Below, one piece after another: positions 1 through 7,612 of a DNA stretch of 9,345 nucleotides (position 1 is the stretch's first letter; each line of letters starts with the position of its first letter). The stretch comes from an uncultured Pseudorhodobacter sp. (lineage in GTDB: Bacteria; Pseudomonadota; Alphaproteobacteria; Rhodobacterales; Rhodobacteraceae), in contig CALEMZ010000246.1 in the NCBI GenBank assembly GCA_937910975.1, positions 1 to 9,345 of the forward strand, in the 5' to 3' direction. The notes under the pieces were generated by a model. The model worked only from the letters and a program-made list of their open reading frames with translations, was not told the DNA's origin and ran no database searches. A program made the position numbers and the translations under genes.

Positions 1-77
1 TGTGCGGTCTGATCCCCATCGCCCCATGCTCCAGCGTCAGTCCAAAAACTCCGGTTCAATACGGGGAAGGATAAGCC
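1..77. other. Left-edge leader of the transporter operon; upstream gene end unresolved
   Basis: This short stretch precedes the first permease. One + frame is open from the window edge to a TAA at 72-74 and another meets TGA at 10-12, so either could be the tail of an upstream gene. By family precedent the periplasmic substrate-binding protein of the importer would be expected here, but too little sequence is visible to recognise it. The end of the stretch holds a purine-rich ribosome binding site (GGGGAAGG at 63-70) seven bases before the ATG at 78. I see no promoter. Confidence 0.35.
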
Positions 78-1160
78 ATGTTGATGTTTTTGCTCAGACG
101 ATTCGGGATAATGCTGCTGACAGCACTATGCTTGACCTTCATCGTCTTTTTCCTGACCAACCTCACACCCAACCTTGAAAAGCTTGCACGCTCCGAAGGG
201 TCTGTGCGGATGACGGATGATCAGGTGGATAGCTGGCTGGCAACGAACGGCTATGCGCAACCGCTGATCCTGCGCTATGGCGAATGGCTGGGCGTGATAC
301 CCGGCTGGACCTTTGAGGAAGAGGGGAAAATCTCTGGACGCTGCATCAGCGCCAATGTTCCCGTCGCAGATGCCGCCAGCTTTTGCGGCATCTTGCAGGG
401 CGATTGGGGCACCTCAACCGTGTTCAAACGCCCGGTTTCCGAGATTTTGGGCCGCGCTTTGGGTGCAACCGGCTGGCTGATGCTCTGGGTAATGATCATC
501 ATGGTTCCCTCGGCGCTGGCCTTGGGGGTTCTGGCCGGAATGCGCGAAGGCTCGCGCACAGACCGGGTGCTCTCTGCCGTTGCCATCGCAACCACGGCGA
601 CACCGGAATATGTCTCAGGCGTGATCTTGATCGTGGTTTTTGCCAGTGCCACTGTCGGCATCTCTCCTCTGCTGGCCAGCCTCGGGCTGATAGAGGGCCG
701 AACCCTATTCCAAGGCACCGCCACCAGCGCGATGGAGAACATCACATTCTGGAACTTCGCGCTGCCAGTAATCACCATCGCACTTTACGGCATGGGCTAT
801 ATAGCCCGAATGACACGGGCCTCGATGACCGAAGTGATGACAGCGCAATATATCCGCACCGCGCGGCTCAAAGGCGTCGGGTTTCGTGCGGTAGTGGTCC
901 GTCACGCGCTGCGTAACGCCCTGATCGCGCCCTTCACGGTGATCATGTTGCAATTTCCATGGCTGCTCAATGGCGTGGTGATTGTGGAAACCCTGTTCAA
1001 TTACAAGGGCTTTGGCTGGACGCTAGTGCAAGGCGCGGGCAACAATGACATCGAGTTGCTGCTGTCTTGCTCGGTTGTGGCTGTAATTGTTGTACTATTC
1101 ACCCAGCTGATATCCGACATCGGCTATGCATTCCTGAACCCCCGTATCCGGATATCCTGA
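78..1160 (+). CDS. Peptide-type ABC importer permease, DppB/OppB family
   Basis: Inner-membrane permease that should form half of the translocation channel of an Opp/Dpp-type importer. The 360-residue product opens with LLRRFG and a first membrane helix (about 5-27). Further helices lie near 132-154, 165-190, 225-243, 284-305 and 328-350. The family coupling loop (EAA motif) is clear at about 251-282, with ARLKGVGFRAVVVRHALRNA. It is slightly longer than E. coli DppB (339 aa). The extra length lies in the segment between helices 1 and 2 (about 30-130), which should face the periplasm and carries two cysteines (C89, C103) that could form a disulfide. AAGG seven bases upstream supports the ATG at 78; the ATG at 84 is a possible alternative. 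The next permease starts 12 bases downstream, so the two are almost certainly co-transcribed. Family assignment is firm; the exact substrate (peptides, opines or other) cannot be read from the sequence. Confidence 0.93.
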   Translation: MLMFLLRRFGIMLLTALCLTFIVFFLTNLTPNLEKLARSEGSVRMTDDQVDSWLATNGYAQPLILRYGEWLGVIPGWTFEEEGKISGRCISANVPVADAASFCGILQGDWGTSTVFKRPVSEILGRALGATGWLMLWVMIIMVPSALALGVLAGMREGSRTDRVLSAVAIATTATPEYVSGVILIVVFASATVGISPLLASLGLIEGRTLFQGTATSAMENITFWNFALPVITIALYGMGYIARMTRASMTEVMTAQYIRTARLKGVGFRAVVVRHALRNALIAPFTVIMLQFPWLLNGVVIVETLFNYKGFGWTLVQGAGNNDIELLLSCSVVAVIVVLFTQLISDIGYAFLNPRIRIS

Positions 1161-1172
1161 GGAGGAGCCTGC

Positions 1173-2330
1173 ATGGAACCGATTGGCTGGGGCGGTATTT
1201 TCGCCCGTATGATCATCCAGTTCTGGCCTGTCTGGGCCGCCCTGATCATCACCTATGCGGTCTCGATCCACTATCGCCGCCGCCTTGGCCTCTACGGCAA
1301 GCTGTTTGACAGCACCGTAGGCATGATCGGCTTTGGCATCGTGATGTTCTGGGTCTACACGGCATTTTTTGCCGACATCATCATCACCCATGACCCTCTG
1401 GGCCAGCTATCCGGGATGAAGAACAAATCGCCCGGCACCGCTGCACCGGATGATGCCACCTATGCCTATTACCTCTTGGGCGGCGACAACCTTGCGCGTG
1501 ATGTGTTCAGTCGCATGGTGATGGGCGCGCGCCGGGTGCTGGCGATTGCCCCCGCAGCCACGGCTTTTGCCTTCATGGTGGGCATCACTCTGGGCCTGCC
1601 TGCGGGCTATTTCGCGGGCAAACTCGATACGGCGCTTTCGTTTCTCGCAAATCTCGTTCTGGCCTTCCCGGTAATCTTGCTGTTTTACCTGTTGGTCACA
1701 CCCGAGATCCGCGATACCGGCATCCCAATCGTGCTGGCAGCGGTGCTCTTCATCTTCCCGGTGATCTTTTTGGTCACGCTGTTTCAAAGCCGCTACTTCA
1801 CCAATCCCACGCGGCGCAACCTTTACGTTGGTATCACGCTTGTCATCGGCCTCTGGGCTTATTCCGGCCTTGCCTTCAACGCCGACCCGCTAGGCATCTG
1901 GTCGATGGAACCGAACCTGCTCAACGTTTTCGTCGCCGTGGTCTTTGTGAACGCACCGACTGTGTTCCGCATCGTGCGCGGTATTGTACTGGACCTGCGC
2001 TCTCGCGATTATGTCGCCGCTGGCCAGACCCGCGGCGAAGGGGCGTGGTATATCATGCTATGGGAAATCCTGCCCAACGCGCGCGGCCCGCTGATCGTCG
2101 ATTTCTGCCTGCGCATCGGCTATACCACCATCCTTCTGGGTACGCTTGGCTTCTTCGGCCTCGGCGTCAGCCCCGAGTCGCCCGACTGGGGCTCCACCAT
2201 CAACGATGGCCGCCGCCTGCTCTCCATCTTCCCACACCCCGCCGTAGTTCCCGCCATCGCCCTGATGAGCTTGGTTCTCGGCCTCAACCTGCTGGCTGAC
2301 GGGCTGCGCGAAGAAAGCATGAAAGACTGA
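1173..2330 (+). CDS. Peptide-type ABC importer permease, DppC/OppC family, enlarged
   Basis: Second channel subunit, partner of the preceding DppB-like permease. Family hallmarks are LGGDNLARDVFSRMVMGARR (about 102-121), the LVLAFPVILL helix (161-170), and a coupling loop at about 279-303 with RDYVAAGQTRGEGAWYIM followed by LPNARGP. The C-terminal GFFGLGVSPESPDWG motif (about 326-340) is typical of DppC. At 385 residues it is much longer than E. coli DppC (300 aa). The excess is an additional N-terminal hydrophobic helix (about 14-31) and an insertion of roughly 75 residues (about 176-250) that breaks the usual link between the 160s helix and the 251-265 helix. The insertion holds two further hydrophobic stretches (about 184-204 and 217-235). 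GGAGGAG five bases before the ATG is a near-ideal ribosome binding site. The extra segments read in frame with no stop, so this is a variant architecture and not a frameshift. Confidence 0.92.
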   Translation: MEPIGWGGIFARMIIQFWPVWAALIITYAVSIHYRRRLGLYGKLFDSTVGMIGFGIVMFWVYTAFFADIIITHDPLGQLSGMKNKSPGTAAPDDATYAYYLLGGDNLARDVFSRMVMGARRVLAIAPAATAFAFMVGITLGLPAGYFAGKLDTALSFLANLVLAFPVILLFYLLVTPEIRDTGIPIVLAAVLFIFPVIFLVTLFQSRYFTNPTRRNLYVGITLVIGLWAYSGLAFNADPLGIWSMEPNLLNVFVAVVFVNAPTVFRIVRGIVLDLRSRDYVAAGQTRGEGAWYIMLWEILPNARGPLIVDFCLRIGYTTILLGTLGFFGLGVSPESPDWGSTINDGRRLLSIFPHPAVVPAIALMSLVLGLNLLADGLREESMKD

Positions 2331-2364
2331 TGCCTTCATCTATTCAAAAATATCCCACGGGGGT

Positions 2365-2385
2365 CCGGGGGTGTGAAACCCCCGG
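2365..2385. repeat. Perfect G/C-rich palindrome between permease and ATPase genes
   Basis: CCGGGGGT (2365-2372), loop GTGAA, then ACCCCCGG (2378-2385) form a perfect 8-bp stem with a 5-base loop in the 93-base gap between the stop of the second permease and the ATG of the ATPase gene. It is preceded by an AT-rich stretch (TATTCAAAAATAT, 2341-2353). No T-run follows on the + strand, so it does not look like an intrinsic terminator. It resembles dispersed intergenic palindromes of alphaproteobacteria, and it could stabilise the upstream mRNA or damp read-through into the ATPase gene. The stem-loop is seen directly; its dispersed nature and role are inference. Confidence 0.55.
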
Positions 2386-2423
2386 CGCTCCCAACCAGCG
2401 CCCCGCCGCAAAGGGAGAAAGCC

Positions 2424-4511
2424 ATGAGTAAAACTGACTGGGATCCATCCCAACCCATCCTTGAGATCACCAATCTCTCGATCTCTTTTTTCACGCGCCT
2501 GCGCGAAATTCCTGCGGTGATGGATTTTTCCTGCACCGTGATGCCGGGCGAGGCGATGGGTTTGGTGGGGGAATCGGGCTGCGGCAAATCCACCGTGGCG
2601 CTGGCCGTCATGCGCGATCTGGGCAAGAACGGCCAGATCGTCGCTGGCACCATCAAATTCAAAGGCCGTGACCTGACAAATATGGGTGAGGAGGAGTTAC
2701 GCAAGTTGCGCGGCTCGGAAATCGCCATGATCTATCAAGAGCCGATGGCCAGCCTGAACCCCGCGATGACCATCGGCGCGCAATTGGCCGAAGTGCCTAT
2801 GATCCATGAAGGCATGTCCAAGACCGACGCTTGGAACAAGGCCCGCGAGATCGTCGCCGATGTCCGCCTGCCCGACCCGGAGCGGATTGTGAACGCCTAT
2901 CCGCACCAGCTCTCGGGCGGCCAGCAGCAGCGCATTGTCATCGCCATGGCGCTGATGTCCAAACCCGCACTCCTTATCCTTGATGAGCCGACCACCGCAC
3001 TGGATGTGACGGTAGAGGCGGGCATTGTCGATCTGGTCAAGGATCTCGGGCGGAAATACGGCACCTCGATGCTGTTCATCAGCCATAACCTCGGCCTGGT
3101 GCTTGATGTCTGCGACCGGCTTTGCGTGATGTATTCGGGCGAGGCGGTGGAAACCGGCAATGTGCGCGAAGTCTTTGACAAGATGCGCCACCCTTATACG
3201 CAGGCTCTGTTCCGCTCGATTCCGCTGCCCAGTGCCGATAAAAACTCACGCCCGCTGGTGGCGATTCCGGGCAACTTCCCCTTACCGCATGAACGCCCCG
3301 AGGGCTGTAATTTCGGCCCGCGCTGCGATTATTTTGAGGCTGGGCGCTGCGATGCGGGCGATGTGCGCATGGGCGACACGGGCGGCAACCGCCATCAGTC
3401 CCGCTGTGTCAAATTCGCCGAGATTGACTGGGACGCGCCAATGGTCGCCGCCAAGAAGGTGGAAAAGACCCCCGTCGGCGAGGTCGTTCTAAGAATGGAA
3501 GACCTGCGAAAATATTACGAGGTTTCCGGCGGCTCGCTCTTTGGTGGCGGTGAGCAGAAAGTGGTAAAGGCCAACGAAACCTTGTCATTTGAAGCCCGCG
3601 AAGGCGAAACGCTGGTCATTGTAGGCGAATCCGGCTGCGGAAAATCCACCTTTGCCAAGGTTCTGATGGGGCTGGAAACCGCGACAAGCGGCAAGATTGT
3701 TCTTTATAATCAGGATATTCAGGATATTCCGATTGAAAAACGGAATGTCGATACGGTGTCTTCGGTGCAGATGGTGTTCCAAAACCCGTTTGACACGCTG
3801 AACCCGTCGATGACCGTGGGTCGCCAGATTATCCGGGCGCTGGAGATCTTTCGCGAGGGCAACTCTGACGCGGAGCGTCGCGACCGGATGCTGGAGCTTC
3901 TGGACCTTGTGAAACTGCCGCGCGAATTTGCTGAGCGAATGCCGCGCCAGCTTTCAGGCGGGCAAAAGCAACGCGTCGGCATCGCGCGCGCATTCGCGGG
4001 CGGCGCCAAGATCGTGGTCGCCGATGAGCCAGTTTCGGCGCTGGATGTGTCAGTGCAGGCGGCAGTCACCGATTTGCTGATGGAAATCCAGCGCAAGAAC
4101 CGCACGACGCTGCTGTTCATCAGCCATGACCTTTCAATCGTGCGCTATCTGAGCGACCGCGTGATGGTGATGTATCTGGGCCATGTGGTGGAGCTTGGCA
4201 CGACTGATCAGGTCTTCTCCCCGCCCTATCACCCCTATACGGAGGCGCTGCTTTCTGCGGTGCCAATTGCCGACACGCGGGTGAAGAAAAAGCGGATCGT
4301 GTTGGAAGGCGATATTCCTTCGGCGATGAACCCACCGCCGGGTTGCCCGTTCCAGACGCGCTGCCGGTGGAAATCTCAGGTGCCGGGGGGGCTGTGTGAT
4401 ACGGAAATGCCGCCCGTAAAACATCTGGCAACCGGGCATCAGATCAAATGCCACCTGTCGGATGCGGTATTGGCCGAGATGGAGCCGGTGATCACCATCG
4501 CGGCGGAGTAG
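2424..4511 (+). CDS. Fused dual-ATPase subunit (OppD-OppF type) of the peptide ABC importer
   Basis: Cytoplasmic ATPase that should power import through the two upstream permeases. Two complete nucleotide-binding domains lie in one 695-residue chain. Domain 1 has Walker A GESGCGKST (49-57), signature LSGGQQQ (173-179), Walker B LLILDEP (183-189) and the switch histidine H221. Domain 2 has Walker A (401-409), signature LSGGQKQ (510-516), DEP (534-536) and H568. Both look catalytically intact. Each domain is followed by the oligopeptide-transporter C-terminal region with four cysteines (C295, C301, C309, C328 and C641, C647, C658, C676). In some DppD-type proteins this motif has been reported to bind an iron-sulfur cluster. 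In E. coli Opp and Dpp the two ATPases are separate genes; GsiA and YejF are known fused examples. The ATG at 2424 is chosen because AGGGAGAAAGCC precedes it. A longer reading from GTG at 2373 would start inside the hairpin loop with no ribosome binding site. Confidence 0.93.
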   Translation: MSKTDWDPSQPILEITNLSISFFTRLREIPAVMDFSCTVMPGEAMGLVGESGCGKSTVALAVMRDLGKNGQIVAGTIKFKGRDLTNMGEEELRKLRGSEIAMIYQEPMASLNPAMTIGAQLAEVPMIHEGMSKTDAWNKAREIVADVRLPDPERIVNAYPHQLSGGQQQRIVIAMALMSKPALLILDEPTTALDVTVEAGIVDLVKDLGRKYGTSMLFISHNLGLVLDVCDRLCVMYSGEAVETGNVREVFDKMRHPYTQALFRSIPLPSADKNSRPLVAIPGNFPLPHERPEGCNFGPRCDYFEAGRCDAGDVRMGDTGGNRHQSRCVKFAEIDWDAPMVAAKKVEKTPVGEVVLRMEDLRKYYEVSGGSLFGGGEQKVVKANETLSFEAREGETLVIVGESGCGKSTFAKVLMGLETATSGKIVLYNQDIQDIPIEKRNVDTVSSVQMVFQNPFDTLNPSMTVGRQIIRALEIFREGNSDAERRDRMLELLDLVKLPREFAERMPRQLSGGQKQRVGIARAFAGGAKIVVADEPVSALDVSVQAAVTDLLMEIQRKNRTTLLFISHDLSIVRYLSDRVMVMYLGHVVELGTTDQVFSPPYHPYTEALLSAVPIADTRVKKKRIVLEGDIPSAMNPPPGCPFQTRCRWKSQVPGGLCDTEMPPVKHLATGHQIKCHLSDAVLAEMEPVITIAAE

Positions 4512-4532
4512 CGTGCAGCATCTGCGCCCTTT

Positions 4533-4571
4533 AAAAGCAAAGGCCCGCCAAACTGGCGGGCCTTTGCTTTT
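4533..4571. terminator. Bidirectional intrinsic terminator between convergent operons
   Basis: AAAAGCAAAGGCCCGCCA (4533-4550), loop AAC, and TGGCGGGCCTTTGCTTTT (4554-4571) form a perfect 18-bp inverted repeat. The G/C core is flanked by A-rich and T-rich arms, so transcripts from either strand end in a stem followed by U-rich sequence. It begins 21 bases after the ATPase stop codon and ends three bases from the stop codon of der on the other strand. It should therefore serve both operons. Confidence 0.93.
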
Positions 4572-4574
4572 GGA

Positions 4575-6053
4575 TCACCAGCGCTGATCAGGGTCTTTCG
4601 ACGCCTTGTGCTTGCGCAGGCGCGACGGCGTGTGGAATTTCTTGTCCTTAAAGGGGTTCTTATCCCCCTGCCCGCGCAACGTAATACGGATCGGCGTGCC
4701 AGGCATATCAAAATGGTCGCGCAACCCATTGACCAAATAGCGTTTATAACTTTCCTGCATCAGGTCGGGATGCGAGCACATGACGATAAAGCCCGGTGGC
4801 CGGGTTTTTACCTGCGTCATGTAGCGCAGCTTGATGCGGCGGCCGCTAGGTGCGGGCGGTGGGTGCGCTTCGGTCATGGCTTGCAGCCAAGTGTTCAGGC
4901 GGTTGGTCGGGATGCGGCGGTTCCAGATGTCATGCGCACGCAGGATCGCATCATGCAAACGGTCCAGCCCGCGGCCCGTTTTAGCAGACACCGTAACCAG
5001 CGGCGCACCGCGCAACTGCGGCAGCAGGCGCCCAAAACTTTCACGTAATTCGGCCAGTTTTTCCTGCTTTTCGCCTTCCAGATCCCATTTATTCACCGCA
5101 ATCACCACGGCGCGGCCTTCGGTTTCGGCATAGTCGGCAATGCGCAGATCTTGCTGCTCAAACGGGATATCCACGTCCAGCAGCACCACGATCACCTCGG
5201 CAAAGCGCACTGCGCGCAAGCCGTCAGAGACCGACATCTTTTCCAGCTTGTCACTAATCCGCGCTTTTTTGCGCATCCCCGCCGTATCAAAAATCCGGGT
5301 CGGAGTGCCCAACCATTCGGTCTTGACCGAGATCGCATCACGGGTAATTCCGGCTTCTGGGCCGGTCAACAACCGCTCGTCACCGAGTATCTTATTGATA
5401 AGGGTGGATTTCCCGGCGTTCGGGCGACCAATCACCGCAATTTGCAACGGCTTAGCAGTGGTGGGCTTGTGCCACTCGGGATCGGCCTCATCATCGGCCT
5501 CATCCTCGGGGATATCGACATCGACCAACGGGGCATCCGCCTCAGCGCGTTCCTGAAACTCATCAGAAATCGGGCGCAGCAGGCGGTAAAGATCGTCGAT
5601 ACCTTCGCCATGTTCGGCTGATAACCGCAGCGGCTCACCAAGGCCAAGGGACCATGCATCAATCGCGCCCGCATCCCCGGCCTTGCCTTCGGATTTGTTC
5701 ACGCCAAGGATAACCCGCGCGCCTTTTTTGCGCAGAATATCGGCAAACACCTCATCCGTCGCGGTGACGCCGACGCGCCCGTCGATCAAGAACAGGCAGA
5801 CATCAGCCATGCCAACCGCACGCTCGGTCAGGCGGCGCATGCGGCCCTGAAGGCTGTCATCGGTCACATCTTCCAGGCCCGCCGTATCGATCACGGTAAA
5901 GCGCAGGTCAAATATCTTGGCGTCACCTTCGCGAATATCTCGGGTCACGCCCGGCTGGTCATCGACCAGTGCGAGTTTGCGCCCGACGAGGCGGTTGAAC
6001 AGGGTAGATTTGCCCACATTGGGGCGGCCGACAATGGCGAGGGTAAAGCTCAT
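4575..6053 (-). CDS. der: Ribosome-assembly GTPase Der (EngA)
   Basis: Essential GTPase with two tandem G domains that acts in maturation of the 50S ribosomal subunit in the cytoplasm. Domain 1 shows GRPNVGKST (9-17), DTAG (56-59), NKSE (119-122) and SAEHGEG (145-151). Domain 2 shows GRPNAGKST (209-217), DTAG (256-259), NKWD (321-324) and SAKTG (356-360). Between them is a strongly acidic linker (about 170-195). A KH-like domain follows (about 380-465), ending in a basic tail. At 492 residues the length is normal for Der. The first G4 motif has glutamate where the textbook NKxD has aspartate, a conservative change that should still read guanine. GGAGG seven bases before the ATG fixes the start. 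It is the last gene of the yfgM-bamB-der operon, 60 bases after bamB. Confidence 0.98.
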   Translation of the reverse strand: MSFTLAIVGRPNVGKSTLFNRLVGRKLALVDDQPGVTRDIREGDAKIFDLRFTVIDTAGLEDVTDDSLQGRMRRLTERAVGMADVCLFLIDGRVGVTATDEVFADILRKKGARVILGVNKSEGKAGDAGAIDAWSLGLGEPLRLSAEHGEGIDDLYRLLRPISDEFQERAEADAPLVDVDIPEDEADDEADPEWHKPTTAKPLQIAVIGRPNAGKSTLINKILGDERLLTGPEAGITRDAISVKTEWLGTPTRIFDTAGMRKKARISDKLEKMSVSDGLRAVRFAEVIVVLLDVDIPFEQQDLRIADYAETEGRAVVIAVNKWDLEGEKQEKLAELRESFGRLLPQLRGAPLVTVSAKTGRGLDRLHDAILRAHDIWNRRIPTNRLNTWLQAMTEAHPPPAPSGRRIKLRYMTQVKTRPPGFIVMCSHPDLMQESYKRYLVNGLRDHFDMPGTPIRITLRGQGDKNPFKDKKFHTPSRLRKHKASKDPDQRW

Positions 6054-6113
6054 CTTTGCCCCTCCGGGGGCTGCATTCAGATCATCAATCCAGTGCCATA
6101 CACGGCTTATGCG

Positions 6114-7514
6114 TCAACGGAAAGCGTGAAGTTGGCCTTTTCCCGATACAACATACATCACACCACCCGCCAGGGCCGGGGGGGCCGCAGCACCGCCAGG
6201 CAATTCATACGTGCCAACCAGCCCACCGTCAGTCGGGTCGAACATGCGCACAAGCCCATCCCCGGAGACAACGACCAAACGCCCACCTGCCAGCACCGGG
6301 CCGTAATGGGCAGTGATCGCGGCGCGTTTCTTATCCTTGGCAGTCTTGTAATAGGGCATTTCAACTGACCAGATCGCCGCACCTGTTTCGGCATCCAGAC
6401 GCACCAGCCTCGCCTCATCCGAAATCAAGAAGACAGAGCCGCCCACCGGCAGCACCGCGCCATATGCCGCTTCACGAGCCGACCAGATTTCCTTGCCAGA
6501 CGCGGTTTCAAGCGCGGAAAGCCTGCCGCTTTGGTTGCCAACAAAGGTCACCGCGCCTGCGACCACCGGGTCGCCGGTAATATCGGTCACGCCAGTATAG
6601 CCACGGCCAAGGCGAGCGCCTGCAATGCTGGCCCCCCACAAGCGAATGCCGCCTATCTTGAGAGCTGCGACCAATTCACCGCTGGCGAAGGGGAAAAGCA
6701 CCGTGCGTGCGCTGACGGCGGGGGCGGCGGAGCCGATCATCCCGGTGTTCGACGGTGTGCCGGGCAGTTGCCATTGCACCTTGCCATCTTTGGCGCTGAT
6801 CGCCCAAGCCGTGCTGTCACGCCCGACCACATAAACCATGCCGTCCTCGACCGTTGGGGTGCCTGCGGCCGGGGAGCCTAATTTTTGCCGCCAGATCACA
6901 GCACCGCTGGCCGGATCCATAGCAACAAGCTCTGCGTGCCCGGTGGAGGCAAAAAGCCGACCATCGCCATACGCCAGGCCGCCGCCCGAGACATCGCCGC
7001 GCGCGGATTCTGGCATTAGATTGACCGACCAAAGCTTGGCGCCCGAGGTTGCGACAGCCGAGACGCCCGTGGTCGCATCCATTGTGTACACGCGGCCATC
7101 GGCAACAATCGGGGCAGCGGTGATACGGTATTTGCGGCTATTGCCCGCGCCGATGTCCACTGACCAAATCCGCGCCGGGGCCGAGGACAATGCTGCATGC
7201 GGCATCAGATGCGCGGCATTGCCCGCGCGATGCGTCCAATCGGTATTGGCACTGGCAGCAGGCAGGTTGATCGGGGAGGATATGTTCTCGATCTGGCCAT
7301 AGCTGTCTGTGGGTGCCGCTTCGCCTTCAACGGGGATACTGGCATCAAGCGAGGCTCGGGGATTGAACCGCTCCCCCTCCAAGATCAGTTCCTTCTCGCA
7401 CCCGGCAAGCAGAACCAGCCCGGCAAAAAGGCAAAGAGCCTTACCTGCTTTGGCCCGCATGCGCGCCATGTTTCGTTTATCTGCCCTGTTCAGCCCGTCA
7501 GAAAAAGAGATCAT
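6114..7514 (-). CDS. bamB: BamB-like outer-membrane lipoprotein with PQQ-type beta-propeller
   Basis: Probable lipoprotein subunit of the outer-membrane beta-barrel assembly (BAM) machine, acting on the periplasmic face of the outer membrane. Numbering from the ATG at 7514: a basic stretch and hydrophobic helix (about 26-36) end in the lipobox LLAGC with lipidated C39, followed by E40. A low-complexity linker comes next (about 41-90). Repeated propeller blades run to the C-terminus, visible as recurring patterns such as GRVYTMDATTG, LVAMDPASGAVIW, LSALETASGKEIW and LVRLDAETGAAIW. The start is uncertain. The ATG at 7514 has AAGGGG upstream; the ATG at 7469 gives a more usual 23-residue signal peptide but a poor ribosome binding site; the ATG at 7583 is also possible. 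The full product is longer than E. coli BamB (392 aa). Its place between a YfgM-like gene and der matches the known gammaproteobacterial order and supports the name. A generic PQQ-repeat lipoprotein is the alternative. Confidence 0.88.
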   Translation of the reverse strand: MISFSDGLNRADKRNMARMRAKAGKALCLFAGLVLLAGCEKELILEGERFNPRASLDASIPVEGEAAPTDSYGQIENISSPINLPAASANTDWTHRAGNAAHLMPHAALSSAPARIWSVDIGAGNSRKYRITAAPIVADGRVYTMDATTGVSAVATSGAKLWSVNLMPESARGDVSGGGLAYGDGRLFASTGHAELVAMDPASGAVIWRQKLGSPAAGTPTVEDGMVYVVGRDSTAWAISAKDGKVQWQLPGTPSNTGMIGSAAPAVSARTVLFPFASGELVAALKIGGIRLWGASIAGARLGRGYTGVTDITGDPVVAGAVTFVGNQSGRLSALETASGKEIWSAREAAYGAVLPVGGSVFLISDEARLVRLDAETGAAIWSVEMPYYKTAKDKKRAAITAHYGPVLAGGRLVVVSGDGLVRMFDPTDGGLVGTYELPGGAAAPPALAGGVMYVVSGKGQLHAFR

Positions 7515-7612
7515 CTTATGTCTGCCCCTTATCCCGCGCCTGAGACGCGGCTGTTCCATAAGCCAAGCGACGGGACCGGGCATGGATTGCCTTGCCCCCG
7601 TGCCGCATGGCG

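Noticed and set aside
275..778. 167-codon open frame antisense to the first permease
   Set aside because: It lies wholly inside a well-supported permease gene, has no recognisable domain or ribosome binding site, and similar antisense openings recur under every GC-rich gene here.
2373..2423. Extended GTG start for the fused ATPase
   Set aside because: The GTG lies in the loop of the palindrome at 2365-2385, lacks a ribosome binding site, and would add 17 residues with no family match. The ATG at 2424 has a good site.
3712..3729. Tandem 9-base repeat (CAGGATATT twice) within the second ATPase domain
   Set aside because: Only two copies, in frame (QDIQDI) in a surface loop after Walker A. It is too short to be more than local sequence coincidence or a small duplication.
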